The notes under the pieces: model-generated
What the model was told of the DNA's origin: nothing
What the model saw: only the letters and a program-made list of their open reading frames with translations
Database searches by the model: none
In this document: positions 34,380 through 43,399 of the stretch, piece by piece
Layout: each line of letters opens with the position of its first letter
Numbering within the stretch: position 1 is the stretch's first letter
Assembly: GCA_963736715.1 (NCBI GenBank)
Contig: CAVTQA010000017.1
Coordinates: forward strand, 31,217 to 95,216
DNA: 64,000 bases
Reading direction: 5' to 3'
Source: AP-15 sp963736715
GTDB lineage: Bacteria; Pseudomonadota; Alphaproteobacteria; ATCC43930; CGMCC-115725
Translations under genes and position numbers: made by a program

Positions 34380-35597
34380 ATGGGCGAAGAGACGCGCTTA
34401 CCGGCAGATATCGACGCGCAACCCCTGGTGCAGGCTGCGGCGGCGCTGCAGCCGGAGCTCCGCAGGTGCCGTGAGGAGATCGAGCGCGAGCAGCGCCTGC
34501 CCAAAGCGTTGGTCGAGCGATTGCGCGCCGCGGGGTTTTACCGGATGGTGATCCCGCGCGACCTGGGAGGCCTGCAGGTCGACCCGCTTACCTATCTGCG
34601 CGCCGTCGAACTCCTGGCCGAGGGCGCCGGCTCGGTCGGCTGGAACCTTGGCAACGGCGGGGTCGGCCAACTCGTGACGCTCGGCTTGCCCGACGAGGGA
34701 GTGCACGAGATCTACGCTAAGCGCGCCGACACGATCATCGCCGGCACTGCGGTGCCGGGGGGCGGGCAGGCGATGCCGGTCGATGACGGCTACCGGGTCA
34801 CCGGCAGATGGCAATTTGGCACCGGTTGTCAGGAGGCGAGCTGGATGCTCGGCAGCTTCCAGGTGCTCGGCGATGACGGCCAGCCGCGCCGGCACCCGCA
34901 AGGCGGCTCGCTCTACTGGCGCGGCGTCTTTGCGCGCTCGGAAGCGGAGATCGTGCCGGGGAGCTGGGATGTCACCGGACTGCGCGGCACCGGCAGCTTC
35001 GACTGGACGGTCGAGGACGTGTTCCTGCCGGAGCGGCGGACGATGCCGCAAGTCGGCATTCCCCTCGAAAACCAATGGTCGCGCTGGCCGGGGGTCACCT
35101 ATCAGCTCCCGGTCCAGTGCTGGGTCGGGCCACACCACAGCGCGGTCATCACCGGAATCGCGCGCGCCGGCATCAATGCGCTGATCGAGCTGGCCGGCGG
35201 CAAGACGCCGCGCGGCCGCCCCGTCGGGTTGCTCTGCGACAACCCGCAGGTGCAGGATGCAGTCGGCCGGGCCGATGCGATCCTCAACGCCGGCCGCGCC
35301 TACCGCAGTGCGATGATCACCGAGCTGTGGAATACGCTCGCTTCCGGCAAGGAGACCACCCTCGAGCAGCGCGCCCGCTGCCGGCTGGCCGCGGTCTACG
35401 CCGCCGACTGCGCGCGCGAGGCGATGGATTTGATGTACCGGCACGGCGGCAGCACGTCGTTCAAACGCGAGAGCCGCCTGGCCGAGTGCTGGCGCGACCT
35501 GCACACCGTCGGCCAGACCGTCACGCTCGCGCCGGAATGGTACCCGATCGGCGGTCGCGCCTACCTCGGCCTCGACCCGGGCCCCCGCCTGCGCTAG
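34380..35597 (+). CDS. Acyl-CoA dehydrogenase-fold flavin monooxygenase
   Basis: A 405-aa protein of the group D flavoprotein monooxygenase type (HsaA, DszC, SfnC relatives) rather than a true acyl-CoA dehydrogenase. Supporting segments are LPKALVERLRAAGFYRMVIPRDLGG, GWNLGNGGVGQLV, VTGRWQFGTGCQEASWM and the C-terminal YRHGGSTSFKRESRLAECWRDLHT with the histidine typical of oxygen-activating members. It would need reduced flavin from a separate reductase. A flavin-dependent luciferase-like enzyme lies next door on the opposite strand. Confidence 0.75.
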   Translation: MGEETRLPADIDAQPLVQAAAALQPELRRCREEIEREQRLPKALVERLRAAGFYRMVIPRDLGGLQVDPLTYLRAVELLAEGAGSVGWNLGNGGVGQLVTLGLPDEGVHEIYAKRADTIIAGTAVPGGGQAMPVDDGYRVTGRWQFGTGCQEASWMLGSFQVLGDDGQPRRHPQGGSLYWRGVFARSEAEIVPGSWDVTGLRGTGSFDWTVEDVFLPERRTMPQVGIPLENQWSRWPGVTYQLPVQCWVGPHHSAVITGIARAGINALIELAGGKTPRGRPVGLLCDNPQVQDAVGRADAILNAGRAYRSAMITELWNTLASGKETTLEQRARCRLAAVYAADCAREAMDLMYRHGGSTSFKRESRLAECWRDLHTVGQTVTLAPEWYPIGGRAYLGLDPGPRLR

Positions 35598-35649
35598 CGC
35601 GCATTCCGATCAGGTTACCCCACCAATTCCGACCGTCATTGCAGGCGAC

Positions 35650-35743
35650 CGTAGGGCGGATGCGCGTAGCGCCATCCGCCGGTTCCCTCGTTGGCTTGCG
35701 TGGCGGATTACGCTCCCGCCCATCCGCCTACCACGTAGTGTTT
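35650..35743. repeat. GTAGGGCGGAT-type palindromic repeat
   Basis: GTAGGGCGGATGCGCGTAGCGCCATCCGCC on the left is mirrored by GGCGGATTACGCTCCCGCCCATCCGCCTAC on the right. It fills the space between two convergent genes and could serve as a bidirectional terminator. A shorter member is at 59343-59373. Confidence 0.7.
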
Positions 35744-36817
35744 TCAGGAAGTCGTCGCGATGTCATGGGCGGCGACCAGTTGGCGGGCGCGCGGGATCAG
35801 TTCCTCGCCGTACTGGATGGCGTCTGGACGGGGGTCGTAGCCGCGGATCAACAGGCTGGTGGCGCCCAGTTTGTAATATTCGAGCAGCGCCTTCGCGACT
35901 GTTTCGGGCGTGCCGACGAGGGCGGTCGAGTTGCCTTGCGCGCCCGTTGCGGCGGCGAGAGAGGTCCACAAGCAGGTGTCGTGCACCTCGGCCTCGGCAG
36001 CGGCCTGCAATAGTCGTTGGGAGCCGACGTTCTGGCGCTGGGGCGCCGAGCCACCGCCGCGATTGATCAGCACGCGGTCGAGGATGGCCCTCGCCCGGTC
36101 CCAGGCTTCGCCCTCGGTTGCCGCTAGGATCGGGCGGGTTGAAAGGCTGAAGGTCGGGTTACGGCCGTGCAGTGCCGCCTCCTGTCGCACCCGCTCCATG
36201 AACAGGGCCGTGGCTTGAAGCGGCTCGCCCCACAGCATGAAGACGTCGACATGCGGGGCCAGCGCCCGGATCGCTGCGTCGGAGCCGCCGCCACCGTAGA
36301 TCGGGATATAGGGCTGCTGCCGGCAACGGATTTCCGCATAAGTGCCGCGGGTCCGGTAGAACTCGCCCGCGTGGTCGAACGGCGCCGGTTCGGTCCAGGT
36401 CCGGCGCAACAGCGACAGGTACTCGGCGGAGCGGCGATAACGCGCGTCATGATCGATCCAGTCGCCGTCTTTGGCCTGGTCGGCGTCGCTGCCGCCGGCA
36501 ATGATGTGCACCGCCAGTCGGCCATTGCTTAGCTGGTCAAAGGTTGCCAGCTTGCGGGCGGCGACCGGGGGCGCCACGAAACCGGGGCGATGCGCCAAAA
36601 GAAACCCGAGCCGCTCGGTGACCGACGCGGCGTGCGCCCCAATGAGGAACCCGTCAGGCGCGCCCGAGAAGTAGCCGATCAGCACGCGGTCGAAGCCGGC
36701 CCGCTCGTGAATGCGCGCCGTCTCGGCAATCACGCTGGCATCAAAAGGCGGCCCGGCCGGCGGGATCAGCTCCGACGAGATCCGCGGCGCGATCCAGCCG
36801 ATCATCTCCACTGGCAT
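35744..36817 (-). CDS. LLM-class flavin-dependent oxidoreductase
   Basis: A 357-aa luciferase-like TIM-barrel enzyme resembling alkanesulfonate monooxygenase SsuD: AHRPGFVAPPVAARKLATFDQLSNGRLAVHIIAGG is the diagnostic core, and YIPIYGGGGSDAAIRALAPHVDVFMLWGEPL follows. It uses FMNH2 and oxygen to cleave C-S or related bonds. Together with the adjacent group D-like monooxygenase it could serve organosulfur scavenging, which is inference. Convergent with 34380-35597. Confidence 0.85.
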   Translation of the reverse strand: MPVEMIGWIAPRISSELIPPAGPPFDASVIAETARIHERAGFDRVLIGYFSGAPDGFLIGAHAASVTERLGFLLAHRPGFVAPPVAARKLATFDQLSNGRLAVHIIAGGSDADQAKDGDWIDHDARYRRSAEYLSLLRRTWTEPAPFDHAGEFYRTRGTYAEIRCRQQPYIPIYGGGGSDAAIRALAPHVDVFMLWGEPLQATALFMERVRQEAALHGRNPTFSLSTRPILAATEGEAWDRARAILDRVLINRGGGSAPQRQNVGSQRLLQAAAEAEVHDTCLWTSLAAATGAQGNSTALVGTPETVAKALLEYYKLGATSLLIRGYDPRPDAIQYGEELIPRARQLVAAHDIATTS

Positions 36818-37037
36818 AGCGGCCCCTTCCTGAATTCGAGTAACACCTTAGCGTGCCGGTTTTTGGTGCGGCGCATCCAAAATAACTCTGAGCTCCCCAA
36901 GCTTCGCATGGTTCGTTGTTTGCACTGCAAAAGCTTCGACAGACATCATGCTCGGGAATTTCGGCACGACCGAGATCACGCCGCCGGCGATCGCCGCGAC
37001 CGCACCACCCGCTGCGGAGCGTTGAGCAAGTCGGCGG

Positions 37038-38255
37038 TTAGTCACTGGCGTAAATCACGTTCCGCAGGATCGGATAGATGTAATTGCTCCAGCGCCGTCC
37101 GGCGAAGACGCCGTAATGGCCGACGCCGGTCTGGACATGGTGGCGCTTCATATAGGGCCTGATGCCGCTGCACAATTCTTGCGCAGCCAATGTCTGGCCG
37201 ACGCCGCATATGTCGTCGCGCTCGCCTTCGACGGTGAAGAGCGCAGTGCGTCGGATCGCGCCGGGATCGGTACGCCGGCCGCGCCATTCGAATTTGCCGA
37301 GCGGCAGCGAGTGCTCCTGAAACACGCTGCGCACGGTCTGAAGGTAGAATTCGGCCGGTAAATCCATCACCGCGCAGTACTCATCATAGAACGCGCGGAT
37401 CGCCGCCGCCTTTTCGTCTTCGCCATTGGCGAGATGGCAAAACAGATCGATCTGGGCTTTGACATGGCGGTCCAGATTCATGCTCATAAAAGCAGCAAGC
37501 TGCACAAACCCGGGATAAACACGGCGCATCGCACCGGGATAGCGCAACGGCACGATGCCGATCAGGTTGCGCTCGAACCAATCGATCGGCCGGCTCGTCG
37601 CCAGCCGGTTGACCTCGGTCGGGTGGACCCGCACATCGATCGGGCCGGCCATCAACGTCATGCTGCGCGGCTGCGCCGGATCGGAATCCTCGGCCATGAT
37701 CGCGACCGCGGCGAGCACCGCGACGCAGGGCTGGCACACCGCGACAACATGCACGCCGGGGCCAAGCACCTGCAGAAAGGTGATGACGTGATCGATAAAC
37801 TCGTCGAAGCCGAATTGCCCATGCCACAAACCGATGTCGCGCGCGTTGTGCCAGTCGGTGATATAGACATCATGGTCGGCGAGAAGCGTCTGCGCAGTGC
37901 CGCGCAGCAACGTCGCAAAATGCCCCGACATCGGCGCCACCAGGAGCACTCGGGGTTGCGCCACCGCTACGTCTTTTTCGAGGTGCAGCAGGGTGCAGAA
38001 CGGTGTGCGATGAACCGCCGTCTCACGCACCGCGGCACGCCGGCGGCCGATATCGACCGTGTCAATTCCAAAGGCGGGCCGATGGTGGCTCAGTCGTGCG
38101 CGCGCAACGAGCTCGCAAATGGCCGCCCCAGCCCGATGGAGCCCATTGCGCGACATTCCAGGGAGCGGGTGCGCAAGCGCGGCCGCAGCCATATCGGCAA
38201 AAGCCTGCACCGGTCGGGCCATGTCGGCATAAGCCTGAAAGTTCTGATAGAGCAT
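37038..38255 (-). CDS. phaZ: Intracellular polyhydroxyalkanoate depolymerase
   Basis: A 405-aa PhaZ-type enzyme that mobilises stored poly-3-hydroxybutyrate granules. The nucleophile is C174 in VAVCQPCVAVL, the cysteine-type elbow of intracellular depolymerases; YITDWHNARDIG, SMTLMAGPIDVRVHPTEVN and VEGERDDICGVGQT (catalytic aspartate) with TGVGHYGVFAGRRW (catalytic histidine) are all characteristic. The N-terminus MLYQNFQAYADM is typical. The 220 bp downstream before the LLM gene hold no convincing gene. Confidence 0.92.
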   Translation of the reverse strand: MLYQNFQAYADMARPVQAFADMAAAALAHPLPGMSRNGLHRAGAAICELVARARLSHHRPAFGIDTVDIGRRRAAVRETAVHRTPFCTLLHLEKDVAVAQPRVLLVAPMSGHFATLLRGTAQTLLADHDVYITDWHNARDIGLWHGQFGFDEFIDHVITFLQVLGPGVHVVAVCQPCVAVLAAVAIMAEDSDPAQPRSMTLMAGPIDVRVHPTEVNRLATSRPIDWFERNLIGIVPLRYPGAMRRVYPGFVQLAAFMSMNLDRHVKAQIDLFCHLANGEDEKAAAIRAFYDEYCAVMDLPAEFYLQTVRSVFQEHSLPLGKFEWRGRRTDPGAIRRTALFTVEGERDDICGVGQTLAAQELCSGIRPYMKRHHVQTGVGHYGVFAGRRWSNYIYPILRNVIYASD

Positions 38256-38367
38256 TGCGCGTCACCGACCGGCTGGCTGAAGGGTTGGATTTCCTCGATC
38301 GTTTCCGCCTGCTGCTGCGTTGAAACTGGCATGGGGGCTGCATGAATTCGGAGCAAAGGAGGAAACG

Positions 38368-39021
38368 ATGACCGGGACCTTTCTCACGATCAGTAGCAAG
38401 AACTATTCCTCCTGGTCGCTGCGCGGCTGGCTCTTGTGCAGAATGGCAGGCCTGGATTTCGTCGAAGAGGTGGTGCCGCCCGACGATCCGGCGAACCGTG
38501 CCGAGTTGCTGCTGCTCTCACCGTCGATCCTCGTCCCTTGCCTGACCCACAAGGGCGTCAGGATCTGGGACACCCTGGCGATCGCCGAGTATCTCCACGA
38601 AGTGAAGCCGAAGGCAGGGCTGTTGCCGGCGGAACGCGCTGCCCGCGCCCGCTGCCGCTCGATCTGCGGGGAAATGCATTCGGGGTTCACCAATCTGCGG
38701 TCGGCGCTGCCGATGAACCTCAAAGCCCACCGCCCCGGCTTCAAAATATGGTCCGGAGCGCAGGCGGACATCGATCGCATCACGACGATCTGGCACGAGT
38801 GTTTCGCGGCCCACCACGGTCCCTACCTATTCGGGACATTGACGATGGCCGACGCGATGTACGCGCCTGTCGTGACGCGCTTCCTGACCTACGACGTCAA
38901 GCTCGACCGGCAATGCGCCGATTATTGCGAGCGCATCATGGCGCTGCCGGACATGGTCGCGTGGCGCTCGGCGGCGATGCTCGAACCCGAAGAACTCGAA
39001 GAACTCGATATGGAGTTCTGA
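38368..39021 (+). CDS. Glutathione S-transferase family protein
   Basis: A 217-aa GST. The thioredoxin-fold N-terminus includes ISSKNYSSWSLRGWLL, with a serine-rich GSH site, and IWDTLAIAEYLHE for gamma-glutamyl binding; the helical C-terminal domain holds GTLTMADAMYAPVVTRF. A strong AAAGGAGG before ATG 38368 fixes the start and rejects an upstream frame extension. The gene is divergent from phaZ (112 bp). Confidence 0.88.
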   Translation: MTGTFLTISSKNYSSWSLRGWLLCRMAGLDFVEEVVPPDDPANRAELLLLSPSILVPCLTHKGVRIWDTLAIAEYLHEVKPKAGLLPAERAARARCRSICGEMHSGFTNLRSALPMNLKAHRPGFKIWSGAQADIDRITTIWHECFAAHHGPYLFGTLTMADAMYAPVVTRFLTYDVKLDRQCADYCERIMALPDMVAWRSAAMLEPEELEELDMEF

Positions 39022-39179
39022 GCCTAAGCGACATCCGCCGTGATCAGGTCGTAGGCCGGCGCGGCACGCAACCGGTGCCGGGCAGCCAGGCCGCGATAAG
39101 CCAGTAGTCCCCGGACAACCCGCGGCGGCTCAACACCGTTTCTCGCCGGCAAAGGCGATCGCGATATCTGCCGCGAGCG

Positions 39180-40076
39180 TCAAACCTTCACGGTCGAGGC
39201 CTGGTAGATCTCGTCGATCGACTTTGCCAAGGCCGCCTCGAACTCGGCATCGCTCATCGAGTGCTTGAGGTCTTCGACGAGGGCTCGCGAAAAGCTCGCG
39301 ATCATGCCGTGATTGGCGGCCAGGCGCTTGCAGGCGACGGCGCGCGTATAACCGCCGGAGAGCGCGACGACCCTGGCCACCCGCCGGTGCTTCGTCAGCG
39401 GCAAGTAGAGATCGGGGACATCCGGGAGCGTCAGCTTGAACATCACCCGGGGGCCACGCGGCGCGGCGTCGAGGTTCCTCGTCAACTCGGCGAGGAGGAT
39501 CGCCTCCGCACCGGCTTTGTCCGGGCTCTTGATCGAGACTTCCGGCTCGAGGATCGGCATCAGCCCATGCTCGGCGATCCGCGCGCCTACCTCGAATTGC
39601 TGAGCCGCTATTGCAGCGATGCCGTCTTTCGAGGCCAGGTTGATGACCGAGCGCATCTTGGTGCCGAACACGCCGAGCTTCACCGCCCGGTTCAGAAGCG
39701 CGTCGAGTTCCGGCATCGGCCTCATCAGCTGGACACCGTCTTTCTCGGCCTCGAGCCCCTTGTCGACCTTCACAAAGGGGACGACGGCCCGCTCTTCCCA
39801 CAGGAACGAGGGGGTGGGCTTTCCCCGGACCTCGCCGTCCATCGTGCCTTCGAAAAGGATCGTCCCGATGACCTTGGCGCCGGTGAAGGCCGGCGCGGTC
39901 ATGATGCGCACGCGCATCTCGTGCACGAGCCTGAACATCTCGGCATCGCCGCTGTAGGCGCTGTCCGGAATGCCGTAGAGGCGAAGGGCGCCGGGCGTCG
40001 ATCCGCCGCTCTGGTCGAGCGCGGCGATAAAGCCGCCCTTCCCGGACATCTGCGCCATCATCTTGTCATCGGTCAT
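39180..40076 (-). CDS. fda: Class I fructose-bisphosphate aldolase
   Basis: A 298-aa Schiff-base aldolase of the bacterial fda type that interconverts fructose-1,6-bisphosphate with dihydroxyacetone phosphate and glyceraldehyde-3-phosphate. GGFIAALDQSGGSTPGALRLYGI, ILEPEVSIKS, the FKLTLPDVPDLY lysine strand and LSGGYTR are diagnostic. ATG 40076 is preceded by GAGG; ATG 40085 is an alternative. It stands alone, divergent from the dienelactone hydrolase gene. Confidence 0.92.
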   Translation of the reverse strand: MTDDKMMAQMSGKGGFIAALDQSGGSTPGALRLYGIPDSAYSGDAEMFRLVHEMRVRIMTAPAFTGAKVIGTILFEGTMDGEVRGKPTPSFLWEERAVVPFVKVDKGLEAEKDGVQLMRPMPELDALLNRAVKLGVFGTKMRSVINLASKDGIAAIAAQQFEVGARIAEHGLMPILEPEVSIKSPDKAGAEAILLAELTRNLDAAPRGPRVMFKLTLPDVPDLYLPLTKHRRVARVVALSGGYTRAVACKRLAANHGMIASFSRALVEDLKHSMSDAEFEAALAKSIDEIYQASTVKV

Positions 40077-40289
40077 GATCGTCATCCTCGCGTGAGGCCA
40101 GCAAGTGAGTAATGGCAGGGGTTCGAGATCCAAGCAATCCTCACTTGCCGGAGTATACCCATCGGGAGCGCCGGGTGTATCTCTTGTGTATCTGGGGATG
40201 GACCGCGGCCCGCGTCTGCGCTAACCATTACGGCACCGAACGGCAGCCGGAAGGCGGCCTGCCTGCATCGAGAGAGAAAGGGAGCGACG

Positions 40290-41036
40290 ATGGCCTATGA
40301 AGGAATGATTGCGGAGACCATTGCGATCAAGGGCGACAAGAATGAGCCGATCTCGGCCTATGTCGCGCGGCCGTTGGGTCCGGGCCCTTTCCCGGGCATG
40401 GTGCTCCTGCATCATGCGCCCGGCTGGGACGAGTGGTACCGCGAAGCGACCCGAAAATTCGCGCATCACGGCTACGCCGCAATCAGCCACAACCTCTATC
40501 ACCGCGCCGGCGAAGGCAAAGCCGACGATGTCGCTGCCAAGGTGCGCGCCGAGGGCGGCGTTCCCGACGCGCAGGTCATCGGCGATACCGAGGGTGCGGT
40601 GCAGTGGCTGCGCGCCCAGCCCTGGCTCAATGGCAAGGTCGGCGTCATCGGCACCTGCTCCGGCGGGCGGCAGACCTTCTTGTATGCTTGCCACACCAAG
40701 AGCATCGATGCCGCCGCCGACCTCTGGGGCGGCCGGGTTGTGATGAGCAAGGAGGAGCTGACGCCGAAGCAGCCGACCCCTCCGATCGAGTTTACGAGAA
40801 ACCTCTCCTGTCCTCTGCTCGGTCTGTTCGGCAATGAGGATCGTGCCCCGACCCCGGAGCAGGTCGACCAGCACGAGGCCGAACTGAAGAAGCACGGCAA
40901 ACAATACGAGTTTTACCGGTACGATGGCGCCGGGCACGGCTTCTTCTATTACGACCGGCCGATGTACCGCATCGAGCAGGCGCTCGACGGCTGGCAAAAG
41001 GTATTCGCGTTTTTTGGTAAGCACTTGGCCAAATAA
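40290..41036 (+). CDS. Dienelactone hydrolase family protein
   Basis: A 248-aa alpha/beta hydrolase. The nucleophile elbow is GTCSGG (cysteine, as in dienelactone hydrolases), with the acid in FGNEDRAPTPEQVD and the histidine in GAGHGFFYYDRP. It may hydrolyse lactones or esters arising in aromatic or carboxylate catabolism. GAGAAAGGGAGCGACG precedes the ATG. A DUF6295 gene follows after 24 bp. Confidence 0.85.
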   Translation: MAYEGMIAETIAIKGDKNEPISAYVARPLGPGPFPGMVLLHHAPGWDEWYREATRKFAHHGYAAISHNLYHRAGEGKADDVAAKVRAEGGVPDAQVIGDTEGAVQWLRAQPWLNGKVGVIGTCSGGRQTFLYACHTKSIDAAADLWGGRVVMSKEELTPKQPTPPIEFTRNLSCPLLGLFGNEDRAPTPEQVDQHEAELKKHGKQYEFYRYDGAGHGFFYYDRPMYRIEQALDGWQKVFAFFGKHLAK

Positions 41037-41060
41037 ACGCCCGAACTTCTGAGAAACGGC

Positions 41061-41342
41061 ATGTGCACCTCGATCGTCGAGGTCGTCGGCGCGGAGGGCG
41101 CCGGTAAGCGGGATGACGGGTGGTTCGATGTGACCCATGCGGTCGTGTCGTACGACCACCCGCATCACGCTCTGTACGAAGATGCAATCAATATCGATTT
41201 CGTGAACCCCGCGCTCGGACCGGGGGCGCGGGTCGCGGTCGAGATCTCGCTGGAGTCGGCCAAAGAGCTGTGCGGCGCGCTCGCCAGAGCGATAGCAGCG
41301 GCCGAGATCGAGGAAAGCGCACGTTTGCGACCTCGCCGCTAA
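41061..41342 (+). CDS. DUF6295 family protein
   Basis: A 93-aa protein beginning MCTSIVEVVGAEGAGKRDDG and containing THAVVSYDHPHHALYEDAIN and IDFVNPALGPGARVAVEIS, the pattern I associate with the DUF6295 family. The conserved DHPxH suggests a metal site, but function is unknown. It directly follows the dienelactone hydrolase gene and probably shares its transcript. Confidence 0.7.
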   Translation: MCTSIVEVVGAEGAGKRDDGWFDVTHAVVSYDHPHHALYEDAINIDFVNPALGPGARVAVEISLESAKELCGALARAIAAAEIEESARLRPRR

Positions 41343-41442
41343 CGCGGCTTAGTGGTCAATACCTCAAAGATACGGCGCTAGGCGCAACGGGCTTTATTTC
41401 GCCCTTTGTAATCTGCAGGCGAAACCTGATCGGGGGAGTGGA

Positions 41443-41817
41443 ATGCTGAGATGCCTGGGACTGGGCCTCCTGCTCGGCACGGGGCTTGGAAGCGTCGCGT
41501 GGGCACAGGACTCGGCTAAGTTCGATGGCCAGTACATGGGAGAACTTATCCTCACGAAAGAAGTCAGTGGTGATTGCACCACGCCTCCTCTGGGAGCGCT
41601 TTACCCTCTAACAATATCCAGCGGCGAAGTGCAGTTTGCATATCGCCCACGATTCAACACAACATTAAGAGGGCGGGTCGGTGAAAATGGGAATTTTAAA
41701 GCCTCTGCCCGCTTGCAAAAAGGATTTGTGCAGATGACTGGGCGCATCCAAGGAAATAATATTACCGCTTCTATTGTATCGCCAAGTTGCAATTACACCT
41801 TCAAGACAAAAAACTAG
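41443..41817 (+). CDS. Putative secreted protein
   Basis: A 124-aa protein with a signal peptide (LGLGLLLGTGLGSVAWAQ, cleavage after AWA) and a small, probably beta-rich mature domain containing two cysteines (SGDC and SPSC) that could form a disulfide. RGRVGENGNFKASARLQKGFV and MTGRIQGNNITASI look like beta hairpins of a lipocalin-like or similar fold. GGGGGAGTGGA precedes the ATG. Family not recognised. Base composition falls noticeably in the 3' half. Confidence 0.65.
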   Translation: MLRCLGLGLLLGTGLGSVAWAQDSAKFDGQYMGELILTKEVSGDCTTPPLGALYPLTISSGEVQFAYRPRFNTTLRGRVGENGNFKASARLQKGFVQMTGRIQGNNITASIVSPSCNYTFKTKN

Positions 41818-41844
41818 CTGCGGATAAGCCTCGGCGAGCCGTCG

Positions 41845-43179
41845 CTATACGCCGCTGCTCGGGTGCGGTACGCCCCGCCATACCGCAATAGCCGAGAGCG
41901 CGCTGCACGCAATCGAGAGCCAGAACGCGGTCGAATAGCTGCCGGTCACATCGTGCGACACGCCGGCAACCCAAGGCCCGGCTGCGCCCCCGAAGATGGC
42001 GGCCAACATCACCGAGCCGAAGATGCTGCCGGAATGGCGACCGGGAAAACTTTCCACCGGGATCGCACCCATCACCGAGGTAAGGCTGTAGCCAAGCGTC
42101 CCTTGGGCGACGACCATCAGCCACAGCAATGGAGCCGCCGGAACGGCGGACAGAGCAAGCAGCGCCGCGCAACTGAGCACAAAGCCGCCATTGCCGATCG
42201 TCCATACCCATTCGCGGCGGATTCGATCCGATAAATGGCCGAGCGCGATCTGGCCGGGAACCGCGACGAGGCTCACCAGACCCAATGCCCAAGCCGCGCT
42301 CTTCGGGTCGAAGCCGATTTCGATGAGGTATTTCGTCTGATGGACCTGAACCAAATACCAGGTGAGCAAGGCACAGAAATAGCTGAGCGCCAGCCACCAG
42401 AAGCGCGGTGTACGCAAGGCCCGCGCGAGTGTCCAATGGACCGAAGCTCCGCCGACAGCCGCGAGGCGGCGGGTCGGCGATACGGTCGGGCCCGTCAAAG
42501 CACCGTCCGGCTCGAGGCCCAGATCGGCGGGCTTGCGTCTCAGCAGCAGATTGAGCGGTGCCAGCGCTACGAGTACGAGGAGGCCAAGCGACCAGCAAGC
42601 GGTGCGCCAGCCCCGATCGGAGATCAAGCTCTGCAGCCAGGGAAGGATTGTCACGGAGCCAACGCCGACCCCCGAAAAGGCAATGCTCAACGCCAGCCCA
42701 CGCCGCCGCACAAACCAGTTGGTCAGGTAAAGCGATTGCACCGTGTAGGCGAGCAGGTTGACCCCGCCGCCGACAAGCGCCCCGAGACTCAGATAGAGTT
42801 GCCAAGGCTCCTGGATCAGCGATGCCAGCAACAGGCCGCTGCCCATCGACACGACGCCGGTTTCGATCGCGAGCGTTGGGCCGCGGCGGTCGGTCAGCCA
42901 GCCGACGCAGGGCGTGATGACCGCCGAAATTAAAAACCCGAATGAGAAGGCCCCTGCGATAATGCCGCGATCCCACTGGAATTCGGCGAGGATCGGCGGG
43001 AACAGCAACGAGAAGGCGGTGCGGGCATTAACGCCGATCGCCATCGTCACAAACGACACTGCGACGAGGACCCACCCGTAGAAAAACGGCAACCGAAATG
43101 GGCTCACCGAAATCTTTTGCGCGGCGCCGGTCTTACGACTGTTACCTGGCCGCGTAGATCGATACGGCGTCCCTCGCAT
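41845..43179 (-). CDS. MFS transporter
   Basis: A 444-aa twelve-helix major facilitator resembling the oxalate/formate-monocarboxylate branch. PFFYGWVLVAVSFVTMAIGVNARTAFSLLFPPI is helix 1 and its loop; GWLTDRRGPTLAIETG is the motif A-type loop 2-3; RGWRTACWSLG and the central cytoplasmic loop follow. It probably exports or imports a carboxylate. It lies downstream of the large CoA-transferase gene on the same strand with a 220-bp gap. Confidence 0.85.
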   Translation of the reverse strand: MRGTPYRSTRPGNSRKTGAAQKISVSPFRLPFFYGWVLVAVSFVTMAIGVNARTAFSLLFPPILAEFQWDRGIIAGAFSFGFLISAVITPCVGWLTDRRGPTLAIETGVVSMGSGLLLASLIQEPWQLYLSLGALVGGGVNLLAYTVQSLYLTNWFVRRRGLALSIAFSGVGVGSVTILPWLQSLISDRGWRTACWSLGLLVLVALAPLNLLLRRKPADLGLEPDGALTGPTVSPTRRLAAVGGASVHWTLARALRTPRFWWLALSYFCALLTWYLVQVHQTKYLIEIGFDPKSAAWALGLVSLVAVPGQIALGHLSDRIRREWVWTIGNGGFVLSCAALLALSAVPAAPLLWLMVVAQGTLGYSLTSVMGAIPVESFPGRHSGSIFGSVMLAAIFGGAAGPWVAGVSHDVTGSYSTAFWLSIACSALSAIAVWRGVPHPSSGV

Positions 43180-43399
43180 AGCGTTGTTCGCGGCCCCAGA
43201 GTGTTTTTCGACGCGGCCAGTGCAATATTCGCCTTACCTCATCTCGAGCTGTTCACGATAATCGCCACGCTCGGCGCGCCCAGGATGTAACCTTGCAGGA
43301 GTTGCGGATCGAGAGCTTTTTCCGACGCATGACGATACCGCGGAAATCCTTCGCACCTGGGCCCCATGCTGAGGGATGCGTCAGACGAGAAGCTCGTCG

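Noticed and set aside
36848..37045. A 65-codon minus-strand frame after phaZ
   Set aside because: Short, overlapping the phaZ end, no ribosome-binding site seen and no recognised family; kept out of the gene list though it cannot be excluded.
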